DNA of 64,000 nt from Emcibacter sp. (GCA_021647465.1 JAKIUQ010000007.1:1-64000); one strand, 5' to 3'; numbered from the stretch's first letter, positions 25,039 through 34,037 are shown. Notes: generated by a model not told the origin, from the sequence alone. Made by a program: numbers and translations.

Positions 25039-26889
25039 TCATGCCCCTCCACAAGGCGAGATTTTCTCACCTTTTGAATTTACGGTCGGTTGAATGGCCC
25101 CGGTTGGACAGAATTGGGCGCACATGGAACAGCCTATGCAGGCGGCCGGGTCAATTTTGACGATATGGCGGCCTTCGTACCATTCATCACTCCATATCAA
25201 GGCAGGGCAGCCCAAATTCATACAGCCCTGACAGGCATTGCAATCTTTACTCGCCACGGTCATTGTCGGGCCTTTAATCTTCACCGGATCAAGGACGCAG
25301 GGGCGATCCGCAATTAAAACGGACACGCCGCGGTACGCGATGGCTTCGCGCATGGTTTGCATCATGGAACCGGCATCATATGAATCCACCCGTTCAATCC
25401 ATTCAACACCGCAGGCCCGAATCATTTCTTCGAAATCCAGCTTATGGGTCTGGTCGCCGCGCAATGTTTTGCCCGTACTCGGGTTTTCCTGGCCGCCTGT
25501 CATGGCGGTAATATGATTATCCAGCAGAATTACCGTAATATTGGCGTCATTATAAACCGCATCAATCAAGGGCGGAATTCCGGAATGGAGGAAAGTACTG
25601 TCGCCAAGGGTCGCCACAATAGGCTTATCTGATAATCCGGCCAAATACATGCCGACCGCATTGCCGATGCTGGACCCCATGGCCACTGTGGTATCAATGG
25701 CCGTCAGCGGGTCCCCCACGGCCAACGTATAACAGCCGATATCACCCGCCACCCAGACATCAAGGCTGCGTATGGCGGTATAGCTCATGGCATGCGGGCA
25801 TCCGGCGCAGAGAACAGGCGGACGGATCAAAGGTTCAAAGGCCGGTATCACCGCGTTTTCTTCGGGCACCAGCAGCCCGGCCTGTTCAAAGCTTGCCTGC
25901 ACAAGTTCAGCAGAAAATTCGCCGAGGCGCGGGAAAAATTCCTTGCCCTCTACTTTCAAACCCCAGGCTTTCAGCTGATTTTCTATCACCGGCTCCAATT
26001 CTTCAACCACGATAATACGGTCATGTTTGGCGCAGAAATCCTGAATCAGCTTCTTCGGCAGCGGAAAACTCAACCCAAGCTTTAAAACACTGGTCTCCGG
26101 CAGATTTTCCTTCACATAGACATAACTCATGCTGGCGGTAATGATGCCAACATCTGATGGCCCCATGTCAATTCGGTTCAGGTCTGAGGTTTCCAGTTCC
26201 TCTGCCAACCGCGCGAGCCGCTCAATAACAAAAGGATGGCGGGCGCGTGCATGGCCCGGCACCATAACATTTTTAACAACATCCGACTTAAACCCAAGGT
26301 CTTTTGGCACCACGCGCGGACTTACCAGAACGGGGCTTCGCGTATGGCAAATTCGGGTTGTGCTGCGCACCATCACCGGCGTGTCAAATCGCTCGCTGAT
26401 ATCAAAGGCGATTTTTGTAAAATCCAGCGCTTCCTGCGCATCACAAGGCTCAAGAACGGGAATTTGCGCAAATTGACCAAAAATTCGGCTATCCTGTTCA
26501 TTCTGGGAACTGTGAATGCCCGGGTCATCACAAACAATCAGCACCAAACCGCCGTGCGCCCCAATATAAGACTGTGACATCAAAGCATCGGACGCCACAT
26601 TCAGGCCCACATGTTTCATCATGGTCAGGGACCGAACCCCGGCAAAGGAGCCGCCAATGGCCACGTCAAGGCCGACCTTTTCATTGGTTGCCCATTGGGC
26701 TTTAATATCACCTGCCGGATAATGACTCATATTTTCCATAATTTCCGTGCTTGGCGTTCCGGGATAGGCCGAGGCAACTTTGATGCCGGCTTCCCATGCC
26801 CCACGTGCCATGGCTTCATTCCCGGTCATCTGGTGCGTTATACCGGTTTTAATTGCTGTCACGGAAACTTGTTCGGCCTTCGCGCTCAT
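25039..26889 (-). CDS. iorA: Indolepyruvate:ferredoxin oxidoreductase alpha subunit
   Basis: This 616-residue subunit combines alpha and beta 2-oxoacid oxidoreductase domains: ASAYPGTPSTEIMENMSHY (~36-55) and the TPP region ATLGDSTFLHSGIPPLIDAV (~435-455) followed by LLDNHITAMTGGQENP. It ends with a ferredoxin domain (CNACQGCMNLGCP, CIGCSMCAQFCPTG). IOR oxidises arylpyruvates from aromatic amino acids to arylacetyl-CoA. The ATG at 26889 is chosen because AGGAGA precedes it; the longer frame from 26922 has no ribosome site. It is the first gene of a six-gene operon ending in paaK, with a dyad 37-80 bases upstream. Confidence 0.9.
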   Translation of the reverse strand: MSAKAEQVSVTAIKTGITHQMTGNEAMARGAWEAGIKVASAYPGTPSTEIMENMSHYPAGDIKAQWATNEKVGLDVAIGGSFAGVRSLTMMKHVGLNVASDALMSQSYIGAHGGLVLIVCDDPGIHSSQNEQDSRIFGQFAQIPVLEPCDAQEALDFTKIAFDISERFDTPVMVRSTTRICHTRSPVLVSPRVVPKDLGFKSDVVKNVMVPGHARARHPFVIERLARLAEELETSDLNRIDMGPSDVGIITASMSYVYVKENLPETSVLKLGLSFPLPKKLIQDFCAKHDRIIVVEELEPVIENQLKAWGLKVEGKEFFPRLGEFSAELVQASFEQAGLLVPEENAVIPAFEPLIRPPVLCAGCPHAMSYTAIRSLDVWVAGDIGCYTLAVGDPLTAIDTTVAMGSSIGNAVGMYLAGLSDKPIVATLGDSTFLHSGIPPLIDAVYNDANITVILLDNHITAMTGGQENPSTGKTLRGDQTHKLDFEEMIRACGVEWIERVDSYDAGSMMQTMREAIAYRGVSVLIADRPCVLDPVKIKGPTMTVASKDCNACQGCMNLGCPALIWSDEWYEGRHIVKIDPAACIGCSMCAQFCPTGAIQPTVNSKGEKISPCGGA

Positions 26890-26925
26890 AATCTTCTCCT
26901 GTCTACAATCAATGATTGACAATAA

Positions 26926-26970
26926 ATATGATACATTAACTCGCTTAAATATAAATAAAACGTATCATAT
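26926..26970. promoter_or_regulatory. 9-base inverted repeat upstream of iorA, candidate operator
   Basis: ATATGATAC at 26926-26934 and its exact complement GTATCATAT at 26962-26970 are 27 bases apart, 37 to 81 bases before the iorA start. A TTGACA-like element overlaps the iorA-proximal side. The spacing suits a regulator binding two half-sites or DNA looping. The protein that would bind is unknown. Confidence 0.45.
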
Positions 26971-27178
26971 CTATCAATAATCGCAAGGATAAAACGTTTA
27001 AAACACGCAATTTCATGAAAGAAACTGTCTCATTAAACCTATTAGAGAAAGAAAATTCCTCGAACGCTTGGTTAACTAATTGTAATGTCGATGTTTTTCG
27101 AGGCAATGAATTTGATCTGTAAAAAAATATTTAATGTCTAAAAGATCAATAAAAACAATTAATTATCCATAAGTTTCC

Positions 27179-27192
27179 TTGATATGAATCAA
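27179..27192. promoter_or_regulatory. FNR/ANR-type box upstream of ubiT
   Basis: TTGATATGAATCAA matches the FNR consensus TTGAT-N4-ATCAA exactly. Its centre lies about 68 bases before the ubiT ATG, a normal place for activation. Control by oxygen fits the oxygen-independent ubiquinone pathway that follows. Confidence 0.8.
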
Positions 27193-27253
27193 TCGACTGG
27201 TTTAATAAACAGGTTATAAGTGACCGGAAAATCACTATTTGGAAAAGCTGCAT

Positions 27254-27952
27254 ATGTCATTTAGGCCTGATAACCATAACGAAAATGAAGAATTTTCGCC
27301 CCTTTTTATGGCGGGTTTAATGATCAGGCCATTACCAAGGGCGCCGCTTAATCTCTTGCTTCAATATACCGCAGATCATATTCAGAAAAGCCATCCCGCC
27401 ATCTTAACGCGGCTTGAACAGATTGCGGGCACGGTATTTCTCATCCAGCCAACGGATTTTCCTCATGACATTCGCCTGACCATTCAGAAAAATCATGTAT
27501 CCTGCCAAATTGAAGATGAATTTATGGGTCTTGCGGATGTGACCATCTGCGGGCCACTTTTATCTCTTATGGATATGATGGACGGAAAGCTGGACGGGGA
27601 TGCCCTGTTTTTCTCCCGCCATTTGACAATAGAGGGCGATACGGCGGCCTTATTGACCCTGCGCAATGCTGTCGACAGCGACGATATCGATCTTTGGGCA
27701 GAAATCATTGCCTCCTTTGGCCTGTTGGCCGGCCCGGCAAAGGCCGTTTTAAACCTTGGCGATCATCTATATCAGAGCCTATCCCGCAATATGGGACTGA
27801 TCGGCCGGGCCATAACCCTTCCCCTGTCAAAACGTTGCGAGGGGCTGGAACATGACAATCAAAACCTGCGAAACAGACTGGATCATCTGGACAAGATGCT
27901 GACCAAAACCCAAAACCGCTTGCAAAGCCTGAGCCGGAAAACAAAAATATGA
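27254..27952 (+). CDS. ubiT: SCP2-domain protein UbiT (oxygen-independent ubiquinone synthesis)
   Basis: This 232-residue protein has an SCP2 lipid-binding domain (about residues 30-140; LLLQYTADHIQKSHPAILTRL and LADVTICGPLLSLMDMMDGKLDGD). It ends in a predicted coiled coil (CEGLEHDNQNLRNRLDHLDKM). UbiT assists ubiquinone intermediates in the O2-independent pathway with UbiU and UbiV. The ATG at 27254 is used, with GGAAAAG upstream; a TTG five codons earlier is possible. Its stop overlaps the ubiU ATG by 4 bases. The C-terminal coiled coil makes it somewhat longer than the enterobacterial protein. Confidence 0.82.
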   Translation: MSFRPDNHNENEEFSPLFMAGLMIRPLPRAPLNLLLQYTADHIQKSHPAILTRLEQIAGTVFLIQPTDFPHDIRLTIQKNHVSCQIEDEFMGLADVTICGPLLSLMDMMDGKLDGDALFFSRHLTIEGDTAALLTLRNAVDSDDIDLWAEIIASFGLLAGPAKAVLNLGDHLYQSLSRNMGLIGRAITLPLSKRCEGLEHDNQNLRNRLDHLDKMLTKTQNRLQSLSRKTKI

Positions 27953-28932
27953 CAAAATTAGACCTTATATGCCCGGCAGGCACCCCTGCGGCCCTGCGCG
28001 TGGCTGTGGATGAAGGCGCGGATGCGGTATATCTGGGCTTTCGCGATGAAACCAATGCCCGCAATTTCCCGGGCTTGAATTTTTCCGTTGATGAATTGGC
28101 CGAGGGTCTGGACTATGCCCATGGACAAGGCGCAAAAGTCCTGCTGGCCGTCAATACTTATGCTGCTGCGGGGCGGGGTCAACCGTGGATAAATGCCGTG
28201 GATAACGCGGCAAAATTAAATGTTGATGCCATTATATTGGCCGACATTGGATTGCTTGATTATGCGGCGCGGACCCACCCTGGTCTAAGGTTACATTTAT
28301 CCGTGCAGGCCTCAGCGTCCAATGCCGCGGCCATCAATCATTATGTCAAGGAATTCGGCATCAGGCGCGTTGTCCTGCCCCGCGTTCTTACCCTGCCGGA
28401 AATTCAAGGCATTAATCAGAAAATTGACATAGAAACAGAAGTTTTTGCCTTTGGCGGCATGTGTCCCATGGCAGAAGGACGCTGCAGCCTGTCCTCCTAT
28501 ATCACGGGAAAATCCCCGAATATGAACGGCGTATGTTCCCCCGCCAGCCATGTGTCATATGTCCAGCAAGGACAGGATCTCAAAACAAATCTGGCGGATT
28601 TCACCATCAATAAATTTGGCCCCCGCGAGCAAGCCGGCTACCCCACCCTCTGCAAGGGGCGTTTCACGGCGAATGAGGAGACCGGCTATCTGTTTGAGGA
28701 ACCAACCAGCCTGAATGTCACCCGCATCATACCGGAATTGATGGAAGCCGGCGTCAGCGCCTTGAAGATTGAGGGCCGCCAACGCAGCAAGGCTTATGTG
28801 CGTCAGGTGGTCGCCAATTTCCGCAAAGCCATTGATGCCGCCGCGCGCGGTGAACGGCTGGTTATAGACATGGATAACCTGTCCGAAGGCGGAAAAAATA
28901 CAACGGGGGCCTATCGTAAAAAATGGATGTGA
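27949..28932 (+). CDS. ubiU: U32-family protein UbiU (anaerobic ubiquinone hydroxylation)
   Basis: This 327-residue U32 peptidase-like protein forms, with UbiV, the O2-independent hydroxylase acting on ubiquinone precursors. It binds a 4Fe-4S cluster through four Cys; candidates here are GGMCPMAEGRCSLSSY and NGVCSPASHV (~170-203), and Cys in YPTLCKGRF (~232). The family start LDLICPAGTPAALRVAVDEGADAVYLG is intact. Translation is coupled to ubiT. Confidence 0.9.
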   Translation: MTKLDLICPAGTPAALRVAVDEGADAVYLGFRDETNARNFPGLNFSVDELAEGLDYAHGQGAKVLLAVNTYAAAGRGQPWINAVDNAAKLNVDAIILADIGLLDYAARTHPGLRLHLSVQASASNAAAINHYVKEFGIRRVVLPRVLTLPEIQGINQKIDIETEVFAFGGMCPMAEGRCSLSSYITGKSPNMNGVCSPASHVSYVQQGQDLKTNLADFTINKFGPREQAGYPTLCKGRFTANEETGYLFEEPTSLNVTRIIPELMEAGVSALKIEGRQRSKAYVRQVVANFRKAIDAAARGERLVIDMDNLSEGGKNTTGAYRKKWM

Positions 28933-28939
28933 TGAAAGA

Positions 28940-29845
28940 ATGAATGTGATGAAATCTGGCAAGCTCTCCCTTGGCCCCTTATTATTTCATTGGGACAATA
29001 ATAAAATCCGCGATTTTTATTTTGCCATCGCCGATGAAGCACCGATCGACCATATATATCTGGGCGAAGTGGTCTGCGGCAAAAGAATGGCCGGGAAAAA
29101 TTATCTGCCCGAAGTGATTGATCGATTGGAAAGAGCCGGAAAAAAGATAATTTTATCCAGCCTGATGCTGGTTCTGGATGACCGGGATATGGCAGCAACG
29201 CGCGATATCACCGCCATGGCAAAGGATTATTTGATTGAGGGGAACGACCTGTCTGCGGTAAGCCTGTTGCAAGATCAGGATCACGCCATCGGCCCTTTCA
29301 TCAATATCTATAATGAAGCCAGCTTAAAATATTACGAAGATCGCGGGGCAATAAGGATTTCTCTGCCGCCGGAGCTGCCCGCAGCCTCGCTTCGCGCCCT
29401 TGCCAAGGAGGCTAAAGCAGAACTTGAAGTACAGATTTTTGGACGACTGCCTCTGGCCATTTCCGCCCGCTGCTATCATGCCCGCGCCCATAAAATCCAT
29501 AAAGATGGCTGCCAGTATGTTTGCGAAAAAGACCCGGATGGCTTAACCGTGGATACCATGGAGGGGCAGCGGTTTCTGGCCATTAATGGCTTGCAGACCC
29601 TGTCTTATAGCTATTGTAATCTTATGGCGGAACTGCCGGAGCTTTGCGCCATGGGCATCCAAAATTTTCGCCTGTCGCCCCATGATGTGAATATGGTGAA
29701 GATCAGCCAGTTAACCCGGGATTTCCTTGATGAAAAAATCTCATTAGACCAAGCAAACCACCTGCTTGAAGCGGAAATGATTGCGCCCTGCTTTTCCAAT
29801 GGCTATTATCATGATGTTGCTGGCTTGAAACAAATCAGCATTTAG
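28940..29845 (+). CDS. ubiV: U32-family protein UbiV (anaerobic ubiquinone hydroxylation)
   Basis: This 301-residue protein is the partner of UbiU in O2-independent ubiquinone synthesis. Cluster-ligand candidates are Cys in GEVVCGKRM (~47) and the trio in ARCYHARAHKIHKDGCQYVC (~177-196). It follows ubiU by 7 bases. The pair supplies ubiquinone for nitrate respiration under anoxia, matching the nar genes 1.2 kb away and the FNR box in front. Confidence 0.9.
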   Translation: MNVMKSGKLSLGPLLFHWDNNKIRDFYFAIADEAPIDHIYLGEVVCGKRMAGKNYLPEVIDRLERAGKKIILSSLMLVLDDRDMAATRDITAMAKDYLIEGNDLSAVSLLQDQDHAIGPFINIYNEASLKYYEDRGAIRISLPPELPAASLRALAKEAKAELEVQIFGRLPLAISARCYHARAHKIHKDGCQYVCEKDPDGLTVDTMEGQRFLAINGLQTLSYSYCNLMAELPELCAMGIQNFRLSPHDVNMVKISQLTRDFLDEKISLDQANHLLEAEMIAPCFSNGYYHDVAGLKQISI

Positions 29846-29880
29846 ATTTACACACAATTTATTATAGGATTTCTAATATT

Positions 29881-30543
29881 ATGGCATCTTACGCAAAGCT
29901 CCTTGAAGGTTATAAAGTCTTCAGGGCCCAATATCTATCGCAGGAAAATTCCGCCTGGCTGAGTGAAGCCAAGGACGGCCAAAGCCCCAAAGTCATGATC
30001 ATCGCCTGTAGTGACAGCCGCGTTAATCCGGCAATCATCACCAGAGCCAGCCTCGGCGATATTTTTGTGGTTAATAATGTGGCCAATCTGGTGCCGCCTT
30101 ATCATGAAACCGGCAACACCCATCACAGCACAAGTGCCGCCATTGAATTTGCCGTTATTCATTTGAAAGTTGAACATATCGTTATTATGGGCCATAGCGG
30201 CTGCGGCGGCATTCGCGCGCTTATGGCAGATCACGATAACCCAAAACCGGAAAATCCCGAGCCAGCCAAACATTACAGCTTCATCCGGCCCTGGATGCAG
30301 ATTGTTGATGATGCCGCTGTCTTCACTGACCAGGAAAAAGCCGCCTCTGATATCGAAAGCCGCGCCAAAATATGCGAACAACGCGCGAGCCTGATATCCC
30401 TCGAAAATCTTGTCACTTTCCCCTGGGTCAAAGAAGCCATGATGCAGGATCGTCTGAAAATCCATGCCTGGCATTATGACATCGGCGAAGGTCTTTTGCT
30501 GGAATATAACGAGGGGTCGGAACAGTTCGAAGAATTGACATAA
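29881..30543 (+). CDS. Beta-class carbonic anhydrase
   Basis: This 220-residue zinc enzyme interconverts CO2 and bicarbonate. The zinc and catalytic motifs are clear: CSDSRVNPA (Cys ~42, Asp ~44, Arg ~46) and GHSGCGGIRAL (His ~102, Cys ~105), with VVNNVANLVPP between. It is 35 bases after ubiV and ends at a strong terminator, so it may be the last gene of the ubiTUV transcript. Confidence 0.93.
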   Translation: MASYAKLLEGYKVFRAQYLSQENSAWLSEAKDGQSPKVMIIACSDSRVNPAIITRASLGDIFVVNNVANLVPPYHETGNTHHSTSAAIEFAVIHLKVEHIVIMGHSGCGGIRALMADHDNPKPENPEPAKHYSFIRPWMQIVDDAAVFTDQEKAASDIESRAKICEQRASLISLENLVTFPWVKEAMMQDRLKIHAWHYDIGEGLLLEYNEGSEQFEELT

Positions 30544-30560
30544 ATAAACCATATGCTCAC

Positions 30561-30590
30561 AAAAAAGGGAGGCTTCTGCCTCCCTTTTTT
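30561..30590. terminator. Bidirectional rho-independent terminator
   Basis: AAAAAAGGGAGGC and GCCTCCCTTTTTT form a perfect 13-base stem around a TTCT loop. With A-run and T-run on opposite sides it can end both the carbonic anhydrase transcript (plus) and the nar operon (minus). Confidence 0.93.
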
Positions 30591-30611
30591 AATATCGTTT
30601 CTTTGGAATAT

Positions 30612-31061
30612 TTATGCAGCCAAGCCAATAATCTTGGCTTTGGACATCAAGACATCTAAATAGGCGTGGAAGGCCGCGTGATAGGCTCTGTCTTCCAGAT
30701 ATTGCGAGATATGTGGCTCTACCAATTCATAGGGCAGAATCTTGTCTGTCTTTTTATCCAGAAAGCTGGCCTTATGCTGTTCATAAAAACGCGCGCAAGT
30801 TTCAGAATCAGCTTCCGGTGTGGTGATGACCTCATCCAAAAGCCGCATTATGACGGCCTCACCCTGCTCTTCTTCCAGAGCGGCTATATCTTTAAAACTG
30901 ATAAGTTCCCGCTCTGCCGCATCCTCAAGCAGCAATTGCCGAACCACCAGCGCCCGGGCGGCCTCAAGCCGCGCCGCATCCACATCGGGCGCGGGATGAT
31001 TGATCATTTCTGCGTGAACTTCCTCATCAGATATTTCACAGTTATTGACAAATACCGGCAT
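30612..31061 (-). CDS. SurA-N/parvulin-like protein at the end of the nar operon (NarM-like)
   Basis: This 149-residue protein resembles the N-terminal chaperone half of parvulin-type isomerases (ARALVVRQLLLEDAAERELI, then CARFYEQHKASFLDK). The catalytic PpiC domain is absent. In several nitrate reducers a NifM/PpiC-like gene (narM) closes the nar operon and is thought to help assemble nitrate reductase. Start ATG 31061 follows AGGAGTAGTC. It overlaps none of narI, whose stop is at 31073. The C-terminal LPYELVEPHISQYLEDRAYH segment is typical of the linker after the domain. The role is inferred from position. Confidence 0.65.
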   Translation of the reverse strand: MPVFVNNCEISDEEVHAEMINHPAPDVDAARLEAARALVVRQLLLEDAAERELISFKDIAALEEEQGEAVIMRLLDEVITTPEADSETCARFYEQHKASFLDKKTDKILPYELVEPHISQYLEDRAYHAAFHAYLDVLMSKAKIIGLAA

Positions 31062-31072
31062 GACTACTCCTT

Positions 31073-31774
31073 TCAATATCCTCGGTCACGTTTGCGGACA
31101 ATCTGATAGCCCCTGCGGAAAATATATTTCACAGGAACGCTTAACATATGCACAAGGCGGGTGAAAGGAAAGACCAGGAATATGGTCAGCCCAAGCAATA
31201 GATGCGCCTTGAAAACCCATGGCTCATGAACAATAAAATCGGCGGCCCCGCTGCGGAACGTCACGATATGCTGTGCCCAGTTCCCCAAGGCCACCATGGA
31301 GGAACCATCAAGATGTTGCGCGGAATAATATATGGATATCAAACCCAGAATAAGCTGGATATACAGCATCCATAACAGCAACAGGTCAGACGTTTTACTG
31401 GTGGCGCGAATGCGTTTGTCGGTCATGCGCCGCACGATCAAAATCGTCAGGCCGATAAAACATATCCCGCCCAGAATGCCGCCGCCGATCATGGCCATCA
31501 TTTGCTTGGCCTCGGTCGTCATAAACAGATGATAGACAGATTCAGGCATCAAAAGCCCGACAAGATGGGTAAAAAACAGCAGGATAATACCAATATGGAA
31601 GAGATTACTGCCCAGCCTCATGCCCTTTGATCGCAGAAGCTGGCTGGAATTTGCCTTCCAGCTATATTGATCACGATCATAGCGCAGAATAGACCCCAAA
31701 ACCATCACCAATACGGCAATATAGGGATAAATACCAAAGGCCAGATGATGAAGAAATGATGTTGTTTCCGGCAT
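31073..31774 (-). CDS. narI: Respiratory nitrate reductase gamma subunit (cytochrome b)
   Basis: This 233-residue inner-membrane diheme cytochrome b takes electrons from quinol and passes them to NarH. About five transmembrane helices are present, with His ligands in SNLFHIGIILLFFTHLVGLL (residues ~56-75) and in the WAQHIVTF and FKAHLLLGL helices (~185-215). The start is ATG 31774: GGAGG in the narJ end precedes it by 8 bases. There is one base between the narJ stop and this start. Confidence 0.95.
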   Translation of the reverse strand: MPETTSFLHHLAFGIYPYIAVLVMVLGSILRYDRDQYSWKANSSQLLRSKGMRLGSNLFHIGIILLFFTHLVGLLMPESVYHLFMTTEAKQMMAMIGGGILGGICFIGLTILIVRRMTDKRIRATSKTSDLLLLWMLYIQLILGLISIYYSAQHLDGSSMVALGNWAQHIVTFRSGAADFIVHEPWVFKAHLLLGLTIFLVFPFTRLVHMLSVPVKYIFRRGYQIVRKRDRGY

Positions 31775-31775
31775 G

Positions 31776-32483
31776 TTACTGACCTCCATTCATGATTTTA
31801 TCATTGAATTTTTTAATTTCTTCTGTGGCATTCGGGAAAATATCACAGCTGCCGCAATCCGCCCCGTCCACATCACTATTGTCAAAGGCATTGGCCTCTT
31901 CCCACTCGGCATCAATATCATCATGGCTCATTTCCACGAGAGGCTCTATCCGCGCTTGCGCGATGATATCGGCATCAGGCTTAACTTTTGACAGAGATTC
32001 CAGGGCCTCGAAAATCACCGCATAAGATGATTTGCGTTTTTTCAGTTTTACCCCGATGGTGGCAATGACATTGATGGGATCGCCCAACATTTCAAAGGCC
32101 TCTTCGGCAGAACATAAGGAAAGATACTCCAGAAACAATGGCAGATAATCCGGCAATTCCCCTACCGATACATATAATCCTTTTTCACCATAAGCTTCGG
32201 CCAAATTAACCATGGCCTGCCCCCGGTCGCGGCTTTCGCCGTGGATATGCTCAAACAATTGCAGGCAATGGGCCCGCCCCCGATCAAACAGTTCGACATA
32301 TTCTTCCTGAAGCCCATAAATATCCTGAGATTTCATCTCCTCGATAAATTTGACAATTTTTTTGATCTGCCGGGCAGGCAGGAGACGTTCAGCCACGATC
32401 ACCTGCCCCAAATCATCCAGATGCTCTATGAGCTCTTCCTTGGGATATGACAGCAGCAACCCTAAAATTTTAAAGGTTTTCAT
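31776..32483 (-). CDS. narJ: Nitrate reductase assembly chaperone NarJ
   Basis: This 235-residue chaperone of the TorD/NarJ family inserts the molybdenum cofactor into NarG before membrane attachment. Typical features are FKILGLLLSYPKEELIEHL at the N-terminus, LQLFEHIHGESRDRGQAM (~78-95) and PDYLPLFLEYLSL (~115-127). It also has an acidic Cys-containing tail (DVDGADCGSCDIFPNA). A GAGGAG site precedes the ATG, 3 bases after narH. Confidence 0.92.
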   Translation of the reverse strand: MKTFKILGLLLSYPKEELIEHLDDLGQVIVAERLLPARQIKKIVKFIEEMKSQDIYGLQEEYVELFDRGRAHCLQLFEHIHGESRDRGQAMVNLAEAYGEKGLYVSVGELPDYLPLFLEYLSLCSAEEAFEMLGDPINVIATIGVKLKKRKSSYAVIFEALESLSKVKPDADIIAQARIEPLVEMSHDDIDAEWEEANAFDNSDVDGADCGSCDIFPNATEEIKKFNDKIMNGGQ

Positions 32484-32486
32484 AGC

Positions 32487-34037
32487 TTAACTCCTCACTT
32501 TTCCGCTCATGGTATTTTTATGGGTCGAATTGCCGAACAGGTTTTTTCGGGTTTCCCCGCCCCCGCCGCAATCATTACCAAAGGTAAAGCCGCAAGAGCT
32601 GCGTTGCTCAAAAGCAATATCATTGTCAAAGGGTGTCTCCCCGGCATATTCCCGGTGATTGCTGGGAATGACATAACGGTCTTCGTAATTGGCAAGAGCC
32701 ATTATCCGGTACATATCATCCAGCGTTTTCTCATTTAAGCCAACCCGGTCCAATATGGCCAGATCGGTAACGCCTTCGACTGTTTTTTCGCGCATGAATT
32801 CCCGCATGGCCAGCATTCTTTCCAGGGCGTGAACCACAGGTTCCTCCTTACCAGCCGTCAGCATATTGGCCAGATATTTCACAGGGATACGAAGGTCCTG
32901 CACATCGGGGATGACGCCGCTTTTTTCCAGCCTGCCGTCCTCCATGACGGACTGAATGGGCGACAATGGCGGAATATACCAAACCATGGGCAACGTACGA
33001 TATTCCGGATGAAGCGGGAAGGCAACCTTCCAGTCCATCGCCATTTTATAAACCGGCGAGTCTTTCGCCGCCGCAAGCCAGCTATCCGGCACGCCGTCTT
33101 TTTTGGCCTGCGCAATGACTTCCGGGTCATGGGGGTCCAAGAAAATATCACATTGGGATTGATATAGATCTTCCACATCTTCGGCGCTCGCGGCCTCTGA
33201 TATACGATCCGCATCATAGAGCATCACGCCAAGATAACGAATGCGCCCAACGCAGGTTTCGGAACAAACCGTCGGATCTCCGGCCTCAATACGCGGATAA
33301 CAGAATGTACATTTTTCAGATTTTCCACTGTCCCAGTTGAAATAGATTTTCTTGTAAGGACAGCCACTGACACACATGCGCCAGCCCCGGCATTTATCCT
33401 GATCGATCAGCACAATACCATCTTCTTCGCGTTTATATATGGCACCGCTGGGGCAGGCCGCCGCACAGGTCGGATTCAGGCAATGTTCACACAGGCGCGG
33501 CAAATACATCATGAATGTATTTTCAAACTCGCCATATATTTGCTTTTCCATCTGGCCAAAATTATAATCCTTTGACCGTTTGGAAAATTCGCCGCCCAGA
33601 ATTTCTTCCCAATTGGGGCCCCATTCCAGCTTATCCATGGTTTCGCCTGTTATGGCGGAATGCGGACGGGCTGTGGGCGGCGTTTTAACTTCTGGTGCTT
33701 TCTGAAGCCGGTCATATTCAAAGGTGAAAGGCTCGTAATAATCATCAATTTCCGGCAAATCAGGATTGGCAAATAATTTTGCCAGAACCCGGAATTTTCC
33801 GCCAATTTTCGGGCGCAGCTTTCCATTGCCAAGGCGCATCCAGCCGCCGTTCCATTTATTCTGATTTTCCCAATCTCGCGGGTAACCAACGCCCGGTTTG
33901 GATTCAACGTTATTAAACCACGCATATTCAACACCCGCGCGAGATGTCCATACATTTTTACAGGTGACAGAACAGGTATGACACCCTATGCATTTGTCCA
34001 AATTCAGGACCATGCCAATCTGAGCACGAATTTTCAT
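32487..34037 (-). CDS. narH: Respiratory nitrate reductase beta subunit (Fe-S)
   Basis: This 516-residue electron-transfer subunit carries one 3Fe-4S and three 4Fe-4S clusters. The motifs are CIGCHTCSVTCKNVW (residues ~16-30), CEHCLNPTCAAACP (~185-198), CRGWRMCVSGCPYKK (~218-232, Trp in place of a Cys as required for the 3Fe-4S cluster) and CTFCYPRIEAGDPTVC (~245-260). It links NarI to NarG on the cytoplasmic side. Its ATG shares one base with the narG stop (TAATG). Confidence 0.96.
   Translation of the reverse strand: MKIRAQIGMVLNLDKCIGCHTCSVTCKNVWTSRAGVEYAWFNNVESKPGVGYPRDWENQNKWNGGWMRLGNGKLRPKIGGKFRVLAKLFANPDLPEIDDYYEPFTFEYDRLQKAPEVKTPPTARPHSAITGETMDKLEWGPNWEEILGGEFSKRSKDYNFGQMEKQIYGEFENTFMMYLPRLCEHCLNPTCAAACPSGAIYKREEDGIVLIDQDKCRGWRMCVSGCPYKKIYFNWDSGKSEKCTFCYPRIEAGDPTVCSETCVGRIRYLGVMLYDADRISEAASAEDVEDLYQSQCDIFLDPHDPEVIAQAKKDGVPDSWLAAAKDSPVYKMAMDWKVAFPLHPEYRTLPMVWYIPPLSPIQSVMEDGRLEKSGVIPDVQDLRIPVKYLANMLTAGKEEPVVHALERMLAMREFMREKTVEGVTDLAILDRVGLNEKTLDDMYRIMALANYEDRYVIPSNHREYAGETPFDNDIAFEQRSSCGFTFGNDCGGGGETRKNLFGNSTHKNTMSGKVRS

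Noticed and set aside
27978..28932. UbiU and UbiV as collagenase-type U32 peptidases
   Set aside because: The adjacent SCP2 protein, the Cys pattern for 4Fe-4S clusters and the FNR box fit the ubiquinone pathway better than proteolysis.
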